17,936 nucleotides of DNA from JBGSIZ01 sp041742255. Its GTDB lineage: Bacteria; Pseudomonadota; Alphaproteobacteria; Rhodobacterales; Rhodobacteraceae. Positions 8,197-14,080 of the stretch are shown one piece after another. The notes under the pieces are model-generated. The model did no database searches, was not told the DNA's origin, and was given only the letters and a program-made list of their open reading frames with translations. Position 1 is the stretch's first letter. Each line of letters begins with the position of its first letter. The position numbers and the translations under genes were made by a program. The stretch spans positions 1 through 17,936 of the forward strand of contig JBGSIZ010000286.1 in assembly GCA_041742255.1 (NCBI GenBank), given 5' to 3'.

Positions 8197-8197
8197 T

Positions 8198-8677
8198 TCA
8201 GCCTCCTGTCGGCAAGGTGTCTGGGTCGGACGGGGAAAACCCGCCGTCGGTGATGGTTGCGCGCCCAAGGGTCCAGTTGATGTGGCCTTCGGACGATTGG
8301 ATGCGCGTGATGCGCCAATCGGGCGGCAGATCGGGCAGAACGGGGCGCAGCACGATCAGCGTGTCGAACGGGTCCACGATCCGGTTGGCCCGGGCGAGGA
8401 TATGGGTGATGCAGGCAATCTCCACCCGGTCGGGGGCCGGTTGGGTGATCGCCCGCACCTCTCGGTAGATGTCGGTCACGCCGTGGGTCCGGATGGATTG
8501 GTGATAGAGGTTGAAATCACATTCCAGATGATCGCGCGTGTCGAGGTCATAGGGTTTGCCCGCGCGGGGTTCGATCCGGAGAGGCAAGGCAATCACCGAC
8601 CGATACAAATCGAAATCCCCGGTCACAAGCGCCCGCGTCAGCCGTTCGGAAATGTCGATGAAGGCCAGCGCGGGCAT
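8198..8677 (-). CDS. Uncharacterised NTF2/SnoaL-like protein between thiolase and fadB
   Basis: 159 aa, no signal peptide and no membrane segment. The order of elements suggests an NTF2-like alpha+beta cone: an N-terminal helix (FIDISERLTRALVTGDFDLY), a central Arg/Asp-rich segment with HLECDFNLYHQSIRTHGVTD, and then long beta strands (VEIACITHILARANR, DTLIVLRPVL, DWRITRIQSSEG). The C-terminus is Gly/Pro-rich and probably disordered. I do not recognise a catalytic motif. It is wedged between fadA (3 nt after its stop) and fadB (1 nt before its start), with no Shine-Dalgarno of its own that stands out, so translation is probably coupled to fadA. Position implies a role in acyl-CoA degradation; whether it is an enzyme or a binding protein is unknown. 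The fold assignment is by eye. Confidence 0.8.
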   Translation of the reverse strand: MPALAFIDISERLTRALVTGDFDLYRSVIALPLRIEPRAGKPYDLDTRDHLECDFNLYHQSIRTHGVTDIYREVRAITQPAPDRVEIACITHILARANRIVDPFDTLIVLRPVLPDLPPDWRITRIQSSEGHINWTLGRATITDGGFSPSDPDTLPTGG

Positions 8678-8680
8678 GGG

Positions 8681-9892
8681 TCACACCCGTTCGATGATGG
8701 TGGCGGCCCCCATTCCGGAGGCGATGCACAAGGTCGCCAGACCGATCGTCTTGTCCGACCGTTCCAGTTCATCCAGCAAGGTGCCGATGATGATCGCGCC
8801 CGTCGCCCCCAACGGGTGGCCCATGGCGATGGAGCCGCCGTTGACGTTGACCAGCGCCGGGTCCACGTCGAACGCCTGTTGAAAGCGCAAGACGACAGCG
8901 GCAAAGGCCTCGTTCACCTCAAAAAGGTCAATGTCGGAAATCGCCATGCCGTGATCGGCGAGGATTTTCCGGGTGACGGGGACGGGACCGGTGAGCATGA
9001 TGGTGGGATCGGTGCCGATCTTGGCCGTGGCGCGGATGCGGGCGCGGGGGGTCAGACCCCATTTCTTGCCAAATTCGGCGTTCCCGATCAGGATACCCGC
9101 CGACCCATCCACAATGCCCGACGAATTGCCCGCATGGTGGACGTGGTTGATCCGGTCCAGATGGGGATATTTCAGCATGGCGACCTTGTCAAAGCCGGGC
9201 ATGACCTCGCCCATGGCCTGAAACGCGGGGTTTAGCGCGCCAAGGGTCTGCATGTCGGTTTGCGGGCGCATGTATTCGTCATGGGCCAGAATGGGCAGGC
9301 CGTTCTGGTCGCGCACGGTGATGACCGAGCGGGCAAAGTGGCCGGCATCCCACGCGGCCTTGGCCCGGCGCTGGCTCTCGACGGCGAGGCTGTCCACCTG
9401 ATCGCGGGTGAACCCGTATTCGGTGGCGATGATGTCGGCGCTGATACCTTGGGGGACGAAATAGGTGTCCATCGCGATGGAGGGGTCCACGGCGATGGCG
9501 GCACCATCGCTGCCCATGGCGACCCGGCCCATCATTTCGACGCCGCCCGCGATATAGGCGTCACCCGCCCCGCCGCGGATCTGGTTGGCGGCAAGGTTCA
9601 CGGCCTCCATGCCGGACGCACAGAACCGGTTGATGGCAAGGCCGGGGATCGACTGGTCAAGGTCGGAGGCCAGAACGGCGGTTCGGGCCAGGCAGCCGCC
9701 CTGTTCGCCCACCTGGGTCACGTTGCCCCAGATCACGTCCTCCACCGCGTGGCCGTCCAACCCGTTGCGGTCTTTGATCGCGTTGAGAACCTGCGCGGAC
9801 AAGCGGGCGCTGGTCACTTCGTGCAGGGCGCCGTCGGGGCGGCCTTTGCCACGGGGGGTGCGCACGGCGTCATAGATGAAAGCGTCGGTCAT
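8681..9892 (-). CDS. fadA: Acetyl-CoA C-acyltransferase (3-ketoacyl-CoA thiolase)
   Basis: 403 aa, the normal length for a type II thiolase. The nucleophilic Cys is C91 in NRFCASGMEAVN, the catalytic His is H359 in GGSIAMGHPLGATGA, and the second Cys (acid/base) is C389 in TLCIASGMGAA. HAGNSSGIVDG and NEAFAAV are the other family blocks. It cleaves 3-ketoacyl-CoA to acetyl-CoA and a shortened acyl-CoA, the last step of the cycle whose earlier steps are encoded by fadB just downstream. An AAAGGAG ribosome-binding site lies 8 nt before the ATG, and its first bases are also the stop codon TAA of the GST gene, so the two genes are tightly coupled. A biosynthetic acetoacetyl-CoA role is less likely given the neighbours. 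Confidence 0.95.
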   Translation of the reverse strand: MTDAFIYDAVRTPRGKGRPDGALHEVTSARLSAQVLNAIKDRNGLDGHAVEDVIWGNVTQVGEQGGCLARTAVLASDLDQSIPGLAINRFCASGMEAVNLAANQIRGGAGDAYIAGGVEMMGRVAMGSDGAAIAVDPSIAMDTYFVPQGISADIIATEYGFTRDQVDSLAVESQRRAKAAWDAGHFARSVITVRDQNGLPILAHDEYMRPQTDMQTLGALNPAFQAMGEVMPGFDKVAMLKYPHLDRINHVHHAGNSSGIVDGSAGILIGNAEFGKKWGLTPRARIRATAKIGTDPTIMLTGPVPVTRKILADHGMAISDIDLFEVNEAFAAVVLRFQQAFDVDPALVNVNGGSIAMGHPLGATGAIIIGTLLDELERSDKTIGLATLCIASGMGAATIIERV

Positions 9893-9903
9893 GGTGGTCT
9901 CCT

Positions 9904-10533
9904 TTAGCTGCGGTCGGCTGGCGAGCCGGGCATCATGTCATAGGGGGCTTTCCAGCCGGGGGTGGCCGCGATCCGGTCCAGCCAGGCGTCGATCTGGGGA
10001 TATGTGGAACGGTCAAAGGTGAAGGGTTCGGGATAAAACAGGTAGCCCGCACAGGCGATATCGGCGATCGTCAGTTCGTCCGACGCCAACCAGCGGCGGC
10101 CGGTCAAATGGGTGTCGAGGATCTTGAGGGCGGTCGCAAGGCGGGCCGCCAGAAAGCCGTTCACATCCGCGCTGCGCTTGGCCTCGGGGAGGAAATTCAG
10201 GTTGAACCGCAAGGGGCCGGCAAGGCCGGACAGTTTATGGGTGTCAAAGAACATCCAGCGCAGGACCTCACGGCGCACGGCGGCCGACCGGCCCCCCAGC
10301 TTGCCGGTTTTGGAGCTGATGTAGTCAAGGATGACCGCCGATTGGGTCAGCACCGTGTCGCCGTCCACCAGCACCGGCACCTCGCCCATCACATTGAGCG
10401 CCCGGAAGTCCGGGGTGCGGGTTTCCCCGTTGAAGAAATCGACATAGACGGGCGTCCATTCCTCGCCCGCGAATGTCAGGGCCAAGGCCGCCTTGTAGGC
10501 ATTGCCGCTTTCGCCAAAGCAATAGAGTTTCAT
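9904..10533 (-). CDS. Glutathione S-transferase family protein
   Basis: 209 aa with the two-domain GST layout. The N-terminal thioredoxin-like domain starts MKLYCFGESGNAYKAALAL, with S9 a candidate glutathione-activating residue. The cis-Pro is in GEVPVL (P53), and TQSAVILDYI (63-72) is the gamma-Glu-binding segment. The helical C-terminal domain includes WLASDELTIADIACAGYL, the usual N-capping-box region with Asp. It is the first gene of a four-gene operon with thiolase, NTF2-like protein and fadB. The ribosome-binding site GGGAGG lies about 9 nt upstream of the ATG. Within a beta-oxidation operon it may deal with electrophilic enoyl intermediates or act as an isomerase; this is inference. 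The substrate is unknown. Confidence 0.9.
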   Translation of the reverse strand: MKLYCFGESGNAYKAALALTFAGEEWTPVYVDFFNGETRTPDFRALNVMGEVPVLVDGDTVLTQSAVILDYISSKTGKLGGRSAAVRREVLRWMFFDTHKLSGLAGPLRFNLNFLPEAKRSADVNGFLAARLATALKILDTHLTGRRWLASDELTIADIACAGYLFYPEPFTFDRSTYPQIDAWLDRIAATPGWKAPYDMMPGSPADRS

Positions 10534-10570
10534 CGCGTGCGGCCTCCCAACCGATGGTCCCTGCGGCCAA

Positions 10571-10625
10571 GGCCGGGGGGTTTTCCACCCCCCGGACCCC
10601 CGGAAGGTATTTTCGACGAGATGAA
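10571..10625 (+). repeat. GC-rich hairpin repeat, copy 1
   Basis: GGGGGG (10575-10580) and CCCCCC (10588-10593) form a stem around TTTTCCA, followed by a CCGG-ACC-CCCGG stretch and the conserved tail GGTATTTTCGACGAGATGAA (10606-10625). The tail matches copies 2 and 3 at all but a few positions; the hairpin part differs. It lies upstream of, and reads divergently from, the GST gene. Confidence 0.8.
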
Positions 10626-10653
10626 AGGGGGGCCCTTTTGCTCGTCTGCATTT

Positions 10654-10677
10654 ACCGCGTGTTAAGGTTAACGCGGT
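10654..10677. promoter_or_regulatory. Operator-like inverted repeat upstream of the GST-fadA-fadB operon
   Basis: ACCGCGT (10654-10660) and ACGCGGT (10671-10677) form perfect 7-bp arms around GTTAAGGTTA. The core GTTAAGGTTAACG (10661-10673) differs at one position from GTTAAGGTAAACG at 13435-13447 upstream of merR1. It lies about 125 nt upstream of the GST start. A binding site for the MerR-type regulator encoded nearby is the natural reading; this is inference from the shared motif and the gene context. Confidence 0.5.
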
Positions 10678-10710
10678 TAGTCTGTTGTCGCGGTACAGGC
10701 TGAGGAGCCG

Positions 10711-10788
10711 ATGACCGCACGAGGTGAAGCCCTGCTGCCTGCTCCGCCGGTTTTCGACCGGGATGGCCGGGCGGCGGGGTGGACCTAG
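10711..10788 (+). CDS. Possible 25-aa micro-ORF (weak)
   Basis: ATG to TAG encodes MTARGEALLPAPPVFDRDGR followed by five more residues. GAGGAG (10702-10707) precedes the ATG, but only 3 nt separate them, which is closer than usual. There is an operator-like inverted repeat 34 nt upstream. No plus-strand gene follows, so it would not be a leader for a downstream operon; the inverted hairpin repeat just beyond it could end a short transcript. I do not recognise the peptide. Chance is a real alternative in such GC-rich DNA. Confidence 0.22.
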   Translation: MTARGEALLPAPPVFDRDGRAAGWT

Positions 10789-10793
10789 TGATC

Positions 10794-10851
10794 TTCATCT
10801 CGTTCAAAATACCTCGGGGGTGAGGGCAAAGCCCGAGGGGGCAGCGCCCCC
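10794..10851 (-). repeat. GC-rich hairpin repeat, copy 2
   Basis: Read on the minus strand it begins GGGGGCGCTGCCCCC, continues through a GGGC-TTT-GCCC hairpin (10824-10834) and ends with GGTATTTTGAACGAGATGAA (10794-10813). CCTCGGG (10812-10818) can instead pair with CCCGAGG (10832-10838), which excludes the small hairpin. It starts 26 nt after the stop of the ribbon-helix-helix-like gene in the same orientation, so a terminator role is plausible. Confidence 0.88.
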
Positions 10852-10877
10852 ATTTACCCCTGTTGAACCCACCCGGT

Positions 10878-11090
10878 TTATCGTTTGCGGTCCTCCAGTT
10901 CCGCGTTGAACAGCCGCAGACGGTGGCTGAACGTGTCTTCGTCGATCACGCTGTCGAAGTTTTCGAACAGGAACGACAGCGCCTCGCCTTCGTCCAGACC
11001 CGCCTGTTGCGCGAACCGTTTGAGCCTGCGGTAGCCGTCTTCGGTCATGGCGACCGGAAAGCGGCGTGTGAGGCGAAAGCGTTTGGGCAT
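10878..11090 (-). CDS. Small ribbon-helix-helix-like protein
   Basis: 70 aa, basic N-terminus (MPKRFRLTRRF). The predicted pattern is one short strand (RFPVAM, 10-15), helix 1 (TEDGYRRLKRFAQQAG, 16-31) and helix 2 (DEGEALSFLFENFDSV, 33-48), followed by an acidic-to-basic tail. This strand-helix-helix order with a positively charged strand is typical of CopG/Arc-type DNA-binding proteins, but the family match is not certain. The start has AAAGGA about 10 nt upstream; an internal ATG at residue 15 would remove the strand. It follows the acyl-CoA dehydrogenase by 50 nt on the same strand and may be cotranscribed. A regulatory role in the cluster is possible; no toxin partner lies next to it. Confidence 0.72.
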   Translation of the reverse strand: MPKRFRLTRRFPVAMTEDGYRRLKRFAQQAGLDEGEALSFLFENFDSVIDEDTFSHRLRLFNAELEDRKR

Positions 11091-11118
11091 CAGGCGGTGT
11101 CCTTTGGGTCAGCGTAAA

Positions 11119-11134
11119 GTGGGTCTTGACCCAC
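11119..11134. repeat. Short palindrome between dehydrogenase and RHH-like gene
   Basis: GTGGGTC-TT-GACCCAC, 7-bp arms with a 2-nt centre, just after the dehydrogenase stop (11141, minus strand). It is followed on the minus strand by TTTACGC, not a T-run. It may be a weak attenuator or a REP-like element; similar GGGTGGGTC palindromes are familiar to me from proteobacterial intergenic DNA. Only one copy is in the window. Confidence 0.5.
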
Positions 11135-11140
11135 CCTACC

Positions 11141-12916
11141 TCAGAATTGCGCGGCCTCCAGTGCCATCACCGTGTCCGCCCCGGTTTCGATCCGCGCCAG
11201 ATGCATTCCGCAGGCCGGCAGTTGCCGCGCCATGTAGAACCGGCCAGTTGCGATCTTGGTCTGGTAGAAGTCCGTGTCCGACGCCCCGGCATCCAGCGCA
11301 TCATAGGCGGCCCGCGCCATCCGCGTCCACATCAGACCAAGGCACACATGCCCCATCATGTGCATGAAGTCATACGACCCCGACAGCGCGTTGTTCGGGT
11401 TTTTCATGCCATTTGCCATGAAATACATCCCCGCCGCCTGCAATTGTTTGGACGCCGTCTTGAGCGGTTCCACAAAGCCTGCCATCCGCGCGTCGCCGTC
11501 CTGCGCCTTGCATTCTGCCTTGACCAGATCGAAGAACGCCATGACGTGCTTGCCCCCGTCCTGCGCCAGCTTGCGCCCCACAAGGTCGAGCGCCTGCACC
11601 CCGTTCGCCCCTTCGTAGATCATCGCGATCCGCGCATCCCGCGCGAACTGCGACATGCCCCATTCTTCGATATAGCCATGCCCGCCGAACACCTGTTGGG
11701 CGTTCACGCACATCTCGAATCCCTTGTCGGTCTGGAACCCCTTGATCACCGGGGTTAGCAGGGAAATCAGCCCGTCCGCGTCCTTGTCCCCCATCTTATG
11801 CGCCCGGTCGATCAGCATCGCCCCCCAGAGCGTGAACGCCCGCGCCCCTTCGACAAAGGATTTCTGTTCCATCAGGTTGCGCCGGATGTCCGGATGCACG
11901 ATCAGCGGGTCCGCCGGGCCGGTCGGATTTTCCGTGCCCGTCACCGCCCGCCCTTGCAGCCGGTCCTTGGCATAGGCAAGCGCGTTCTGATACGCCGCCT
12001 CTGCCTGCGCGTAGCCTTGCAGGCCCACCCCCAGCCGCGCCTCGTTCATCATTGTGAACATGGCCCGCATGCCTTTGTGTTCTTCGCCCAAGAGATACCC
12101 CACAGCCCCGTCATAATTCATGACGCAGGTCGCGTTGCCGTGGATCCCCATTTTCTCTTCGATCTTGCCGACGCTGACCGCGTTGCGGTCCCCGAGGGTG
12201 CCGTCCTCCTTGACCATGATTTTCGGCACGATGAACAGCGATACCCCCTTGATCCCTTCGGGTCCGCCCGTGATCTTGGCCAGCACAAGATGGATGATGT
12301 TGTCCGCCATGTCGTGGTCGCCCGCAGAAATAAAGATTTTCTGCCCGGTGATCTTGTAGCTGCCATCGGCCTGCGGTTCTGCCCGCGTCCGCATCAGCCC
12401 AAGGTCGGTGCCGCAATGCGGTTCCGTCAGGTTCATCGTGCCCGTCCAGTCGCAGGCGATCATCTTGGGCAGATACTGTGCCTTTTGGTCGTCCGAGCCG
12501 TGGAAATAGATTGCCGACACCGCCCCGTGCGTCAGCCCCTGATACATGTTGAACGCCATGTTCGCCGACACCATCGGTTCCTGTGCCGCCGTGTGCATCA
12601 CATAGGGCAGCCCTTGCCCCCCATATTCCGGGTCGCAGTCCATCGCCGCCCAGCCGCCGTCCCTGATGACCGCGAACGCCTCTTTGAACCCTTTGGGGGT
12701 CCGCACCACGCCGTTTTCCAGATGGCACCCTTCGGTGTCTCCGACTGCGTTCAGTGGCGCCAGCACCTGTTCCGCAACCTTGCCTGCTTCTTCCAGAACT
12801 GCCCCGGTGAAATCCCGGTCAAGGTCGCTGAACCCCGGAATGTCCTGTTCGGACACTTTGAGAAGGTCGTGCAGAACAAACTGGAGGTCCTTGGTCGGTG
12901 CGGTAAAGCTGGGCAT
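11141..12916 (-). CDS. Acyl-CoA dehydrogenase, DmdC-like with C-terminal extension
   Basis: 591 aa FAD flavoenzyme. It oxidises acyl-CoA to trans-2-enoyl-CoA and passes electrons to ETF. The size and N-terminus (MPSFTAPTKDLQFVLHDLLK) fit the long acyl-CoA dehydrogenase group with an extra C-terminal domain (FadE/DmdC/AcdA type, about 590 aa). Visible signatures are MNLTEPHCGTDLGLMRTRAE (161-180), MGIHGNATCVMNYDGAVGYL (256-275), QQVFGGHGYIEEWGM (407-421, FAD contacts) and IYEGANGVQALD (433-444), whose E435 is the catalytic base position. DmdC acts on methylmercaptopropionyl-CoA, but close relatives take ordinary acyl-CoAs. The start at 12916 is preceded by AAGGGAGA; the 32-residue upstream extension would run into merR1. 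merR1 ends 47 nt upstream on the same strand, suggesting joint transcription or a promoter in the gap. Confidence 0.93.
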   Translation of the reverse strand: MPSFTAPTKDLQFVLHDLLKVSEQDIPGFSDLDRDFTGAVLEEAGKVAEQVLAPLNAVGDTEGCHLENGVVRTPKGFKEAFAVIRDGGWAAMDCDPEYGGQGLPYVMHTAAQEPMVSANMAFNMYQGLTHGAVSAIYFHGSDDQKAQYLPKMIACDWTGTMNLTEPHCGTDLGLMRTRAEPQADGSYKITGQKIFISAGDHDMADNIIHLVLAKITGGPEGIKGVSLFIVPKIMVKEDGTLGDRNAVSVGKIEEKMGIHGNATCVMNYDGAVGYLLGEEHKGMRAMFTMMNEARLGVGLQGYAQAEAAYQNALAYAKDRLQGRAVTGTENPTGPADPLIVHPDIRRNLMEQKSFVEGARAFTLWGAMLIDRAHKMGDKDADGLISLLTPVIKGFQTDKGFEMCVNAQQVFGGHGYIEEWGMSQFARDARIAMIYEGANGVQALDLVGRKLAQDGGKHVMAFFDLVKAECKAQDGDARMAGFVEPLKTASKQLQAAGMYFMANGMKNPNNALSGSYDFMHMMGHVCLGLMWTRMARAAYDALDAGASDTDFYQTKIATGRFYMARQLPACGMHLARIETGADTVMALEAAQF

Positions 12917-12935
12917 CTGGTGTCTCTCCCTTGGT

Positions 12936-12949
12936 GCGTAAGCGTTAAG
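12936..12949. promoter_or_regulatory. Candidate MerR half-site pair upstream of the dehydrogenase
   Basis: GCGTAAGCGTTAAG (minus strand CTTAACGCTTACGC) lies in the 47-nt gap between merR1 and the dehydrogenase, about 20 nt upstream of the start. It shares the GTTAAG half-site with the motif at 13435 and 10661, but the second half is shifted by one base. Weak evidence taken alone. Confidence 0.3.
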
Positions 12950-12963
12950 TGCGGTGCCACCTG

Positions 12964-13359
12964 TCAGGCGGCGGTTCCTTTGGTCCGGGTGCCGAGTTCG
13001 CGTGCCCCCCAAGCCATCTGTTCCTTCAGTTCGCCGATCGCCTCGTCCAGTTCGGCGCGCTGCGCCTCCATGTCCGCAAGGTGCCGTTCGGCCAGTTCGT
13101 AGGTCCGCTGCAACTGTGTCTGCTGGCTGTCGCCCATGTGATAGAGGTCGAGCAGTTGCCGGATTTCTTCGAGAGCGAAGCCAAACCGTTTGCCCCGCAG
13201 GATCAGTTTGAGCCGCGCCCGGTCCCGTTTGGTGAACAGCCGTTTCTGGCCGTCCCGGATCGGAAAGATCAGTTCCTTGGCTTCATAAAACCGCAGCGTT
13301 CGCGGCGTCACATCGAACGCCTCGCACATTTCGCGGATTGTCATTGTCTTTTGTGTCAT
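12964..13359 (-). CDS. MerR-family transcriptional regulator 1
   Basis: 131 aa. The N-terminal winged helix-turn-helix reads MTIREMCEAFDVTPRTLRFYE (split at 6-26), then LIFP and the wing GQKRLFTKRDRARLKLI, with KRFGFALEEIRQLLDLY ending the DNA-binding domain near 73. A coiled-coil dimerisation helix follows (~77-116). There are no paired C-terminal cysteines, so it is not a metal sensor. It resembles the LiuR/PhaR-like MerR group that controls acyl-CoA and branched-chain acid catabolism and is typically an acyl-CoA-responsive repressor; that assignment is by similarity of context. The start at 13359 has AAGGA just upstream; an ATG at 13344 is an alternative. It lies directly upstream of the acyl-CoA dehydrogenase and downstream of a likely self-regulatory site. 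Confidence 0.93.
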   Translation of the reverse strand: MTQKTMTIREMCEAFDVTPRTLRFYEAKELIFPIRDGQKRLFTKRDRARLKLILRGKRFGFALEEIRQLLDLYHMGDSQQTQLQRTYELAERHLADMEAQRAELDEAIGELKEQMAWGARELGTRTKGTAA

Positions 13360-13432
13360 CGTTCCTTGTCCGTCCTCGGTGGCGTGATCGGCCGCACCTG
13401 AGGCGTCAATGACCACCTTACAAGGAAAGATG

Positions 13433-13448
13433 ACGTTAAGGTAAACGT
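13433..13448. promoter_or_regulatory. Operator-like inverted repeat upstream of merR1
   Basis: ACGTT (13433-13437) and AACGT (13444-13448) flank AAGGTA. It lies about 75-90 nt upstream of the merR1 start. ACGTnAACGT-type palindromes are what I recall for LiuR-like regulators. The 13-nt core recurs with one mismatch at 10661. Autoregulation of merR1 is the simplest explanation. Confidence 0.55.
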
Positions 13449-13508
13449 AACGCCGCGTCATTTTGGAACTGACGAAAGGTCACGCAAAATGCCGCCCCGT
13501 CCCGCGCA

Positions 13509-13514
13509 ATTATA
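13509..13514 (-). promoter_or_regulatory. Possible -10 element upstream of merR1
   Basis: On the minus strand this reads TATAAT, in the only clearly AT-rich patch of the window (13508-13560). No good -35 hexamer lies 16-18 bp upstream (the best fit is TAAAAT), so it is a weak promoter call. The patch also follows the stop of the secreted-protein gene (13577). The rest of the 13360-13576 spacer shows only the operator-like site. Confidence 0.3.
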
Positions 13515-13576
13515 TGACGGGGAAAAATCATATTTTATTGACCCTGACGCCCTTGTTTTGTTGGGCTGCGCGCGCC

Positions 13577-14080
13577 CTAGCGGTAGGGAATCGTGACTGT
13601 CCGGCCGTCGCATAGCGACAGTGCCCAGCCTGTAGCCCCGGTGTCCCAGCCGCACAGCCACGGGAAATGGCTGGCCGATTGTGGCATGTTCGCAGGGTCC
13701 ATCACCTCGCCCAAGGGAACGGCCCGCTGGCCGACCTCCGCGCCGTCCTGATACCATGCCGTCGCCACGATCTGCGCGCTGTCCCGGCTGCTGATCAGGT
13801 TGCCCCCCGGATGCAGAACCAGTGCCGCCGTTCCATTTGGCGACAACATCACCCAGTTGGCCCAAACCGGAATGGTCCATGTGCGCGGGAATGGTCCCGT
13901 TTGCCGGGTAACCTTGATTTCCCCGGTCGCCACGGTCCCGGTCATCGTTCCGGCGTCCGTTGTGCGTGTATAATCCGCCGGGGGTGCCAGCGGCGTGTCT
14001 GCCCTCACCGCAGGGCACAGGGCCAAGGCCCCAGCGACCGCCCCCGCGTTCCACAGCGCCCGGATAGTTGCCCCGATCAT
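13577..14080 (-). CDS. Small secreted protein of unknown function, coupled to merR2
   Basis: 167 aa. The first 27 residues look like a Sec signal peptide: a short basic n-region (MIGATIRALW), a hydrophobic core (AGAVAGALALC) and an AVRA-D cleavage site, so export to the periplasm is expected. The mature part is beta-rich (TMTGTVATGEIKVTRQTG, TWTIPVWANWVMLSPNGTAA) and carries two cysteines (C143 and C157) that may form a disulfide. I recognise no family. Its ATG overlaps the merR2 stop (ATGA), a clear sign of translational coupling, so it probably responds to the same signal as merR2. An overlapping frame at 13458-14054 has Gly/Arg-rich, low-complexity content and no start signal, and is a shadow. 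Confidence 0.82.
   Translation of the reverse strand: MIGATIRALWNAGAVAGALALCPAVRADTPLAPPADYTRTTDAGTMTGTVATGEIKVTRQTGPFPRTWTIPVWANWVMLSPNGTAALVLHPGGNLISSRDSAQIVATAWYQDGAEVGQRAVPLGEVMDPANMPQSASHFPWLCGWDTGATGWALSLCDGRTVTIPYR

Larger units (their letters stand above)
10534..10877. other. 344-bp spacer with repeats, operator-like palindrome and possible micro-ORF
   Basis: No conventional gene is visible. From left to right it holds hairpin-repeat copy 1 (10571-10625), a weak AAAGGG/CCCTTT hairpin with four T (10624-10639), an inverted repeat (10654-10677), a 25-codon micro-ORF (10711-10788) and hairpin-repeat copy 2 in inverted orientation (10794-10851). On the minus strand it is the leader region of the GST-thiolase operon and the 3' flank of the small ribbon-helix-helix-like gene. 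Longer frames running through the repeats are GC-rich artefacts. Confidence 0.7.

Noticed and set aside
10624..10639. AAAGGG-GGG-CCCTTTT hairpin as a terminator
   Set aside because: The stem is only 6 bp with a short T-run, and no plus-strand gene ends upstream; kept only as a note in the spacer.
10606..10813. Insertion sequence or MITE with terminal inverted repeats
   Set aside because: No transposase and no target duplication; the similarity continues outside the supposed ends, and a solitary copy exists at 16900, so an interspersed hairpin repeat explains it better.
10473..10909. Plus-strand frames of 60-76 aa running through the 10.5-10.9 kb spacer
   Set aside because: Their peptides are translations of the GC-rich hairpin repeats, with no ribosome-binding site; such reading frames arise wherever the repeat lies.
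13458..14054. 198-aa minus-strand frame overlapping the secreted-protein gene
   Set aside because: Gly/Arg/Asp-rich composition typical of an off-frame read in high-G+C DNA; the alternative frame has a signal peptide and an ATGA overlap with merR2.
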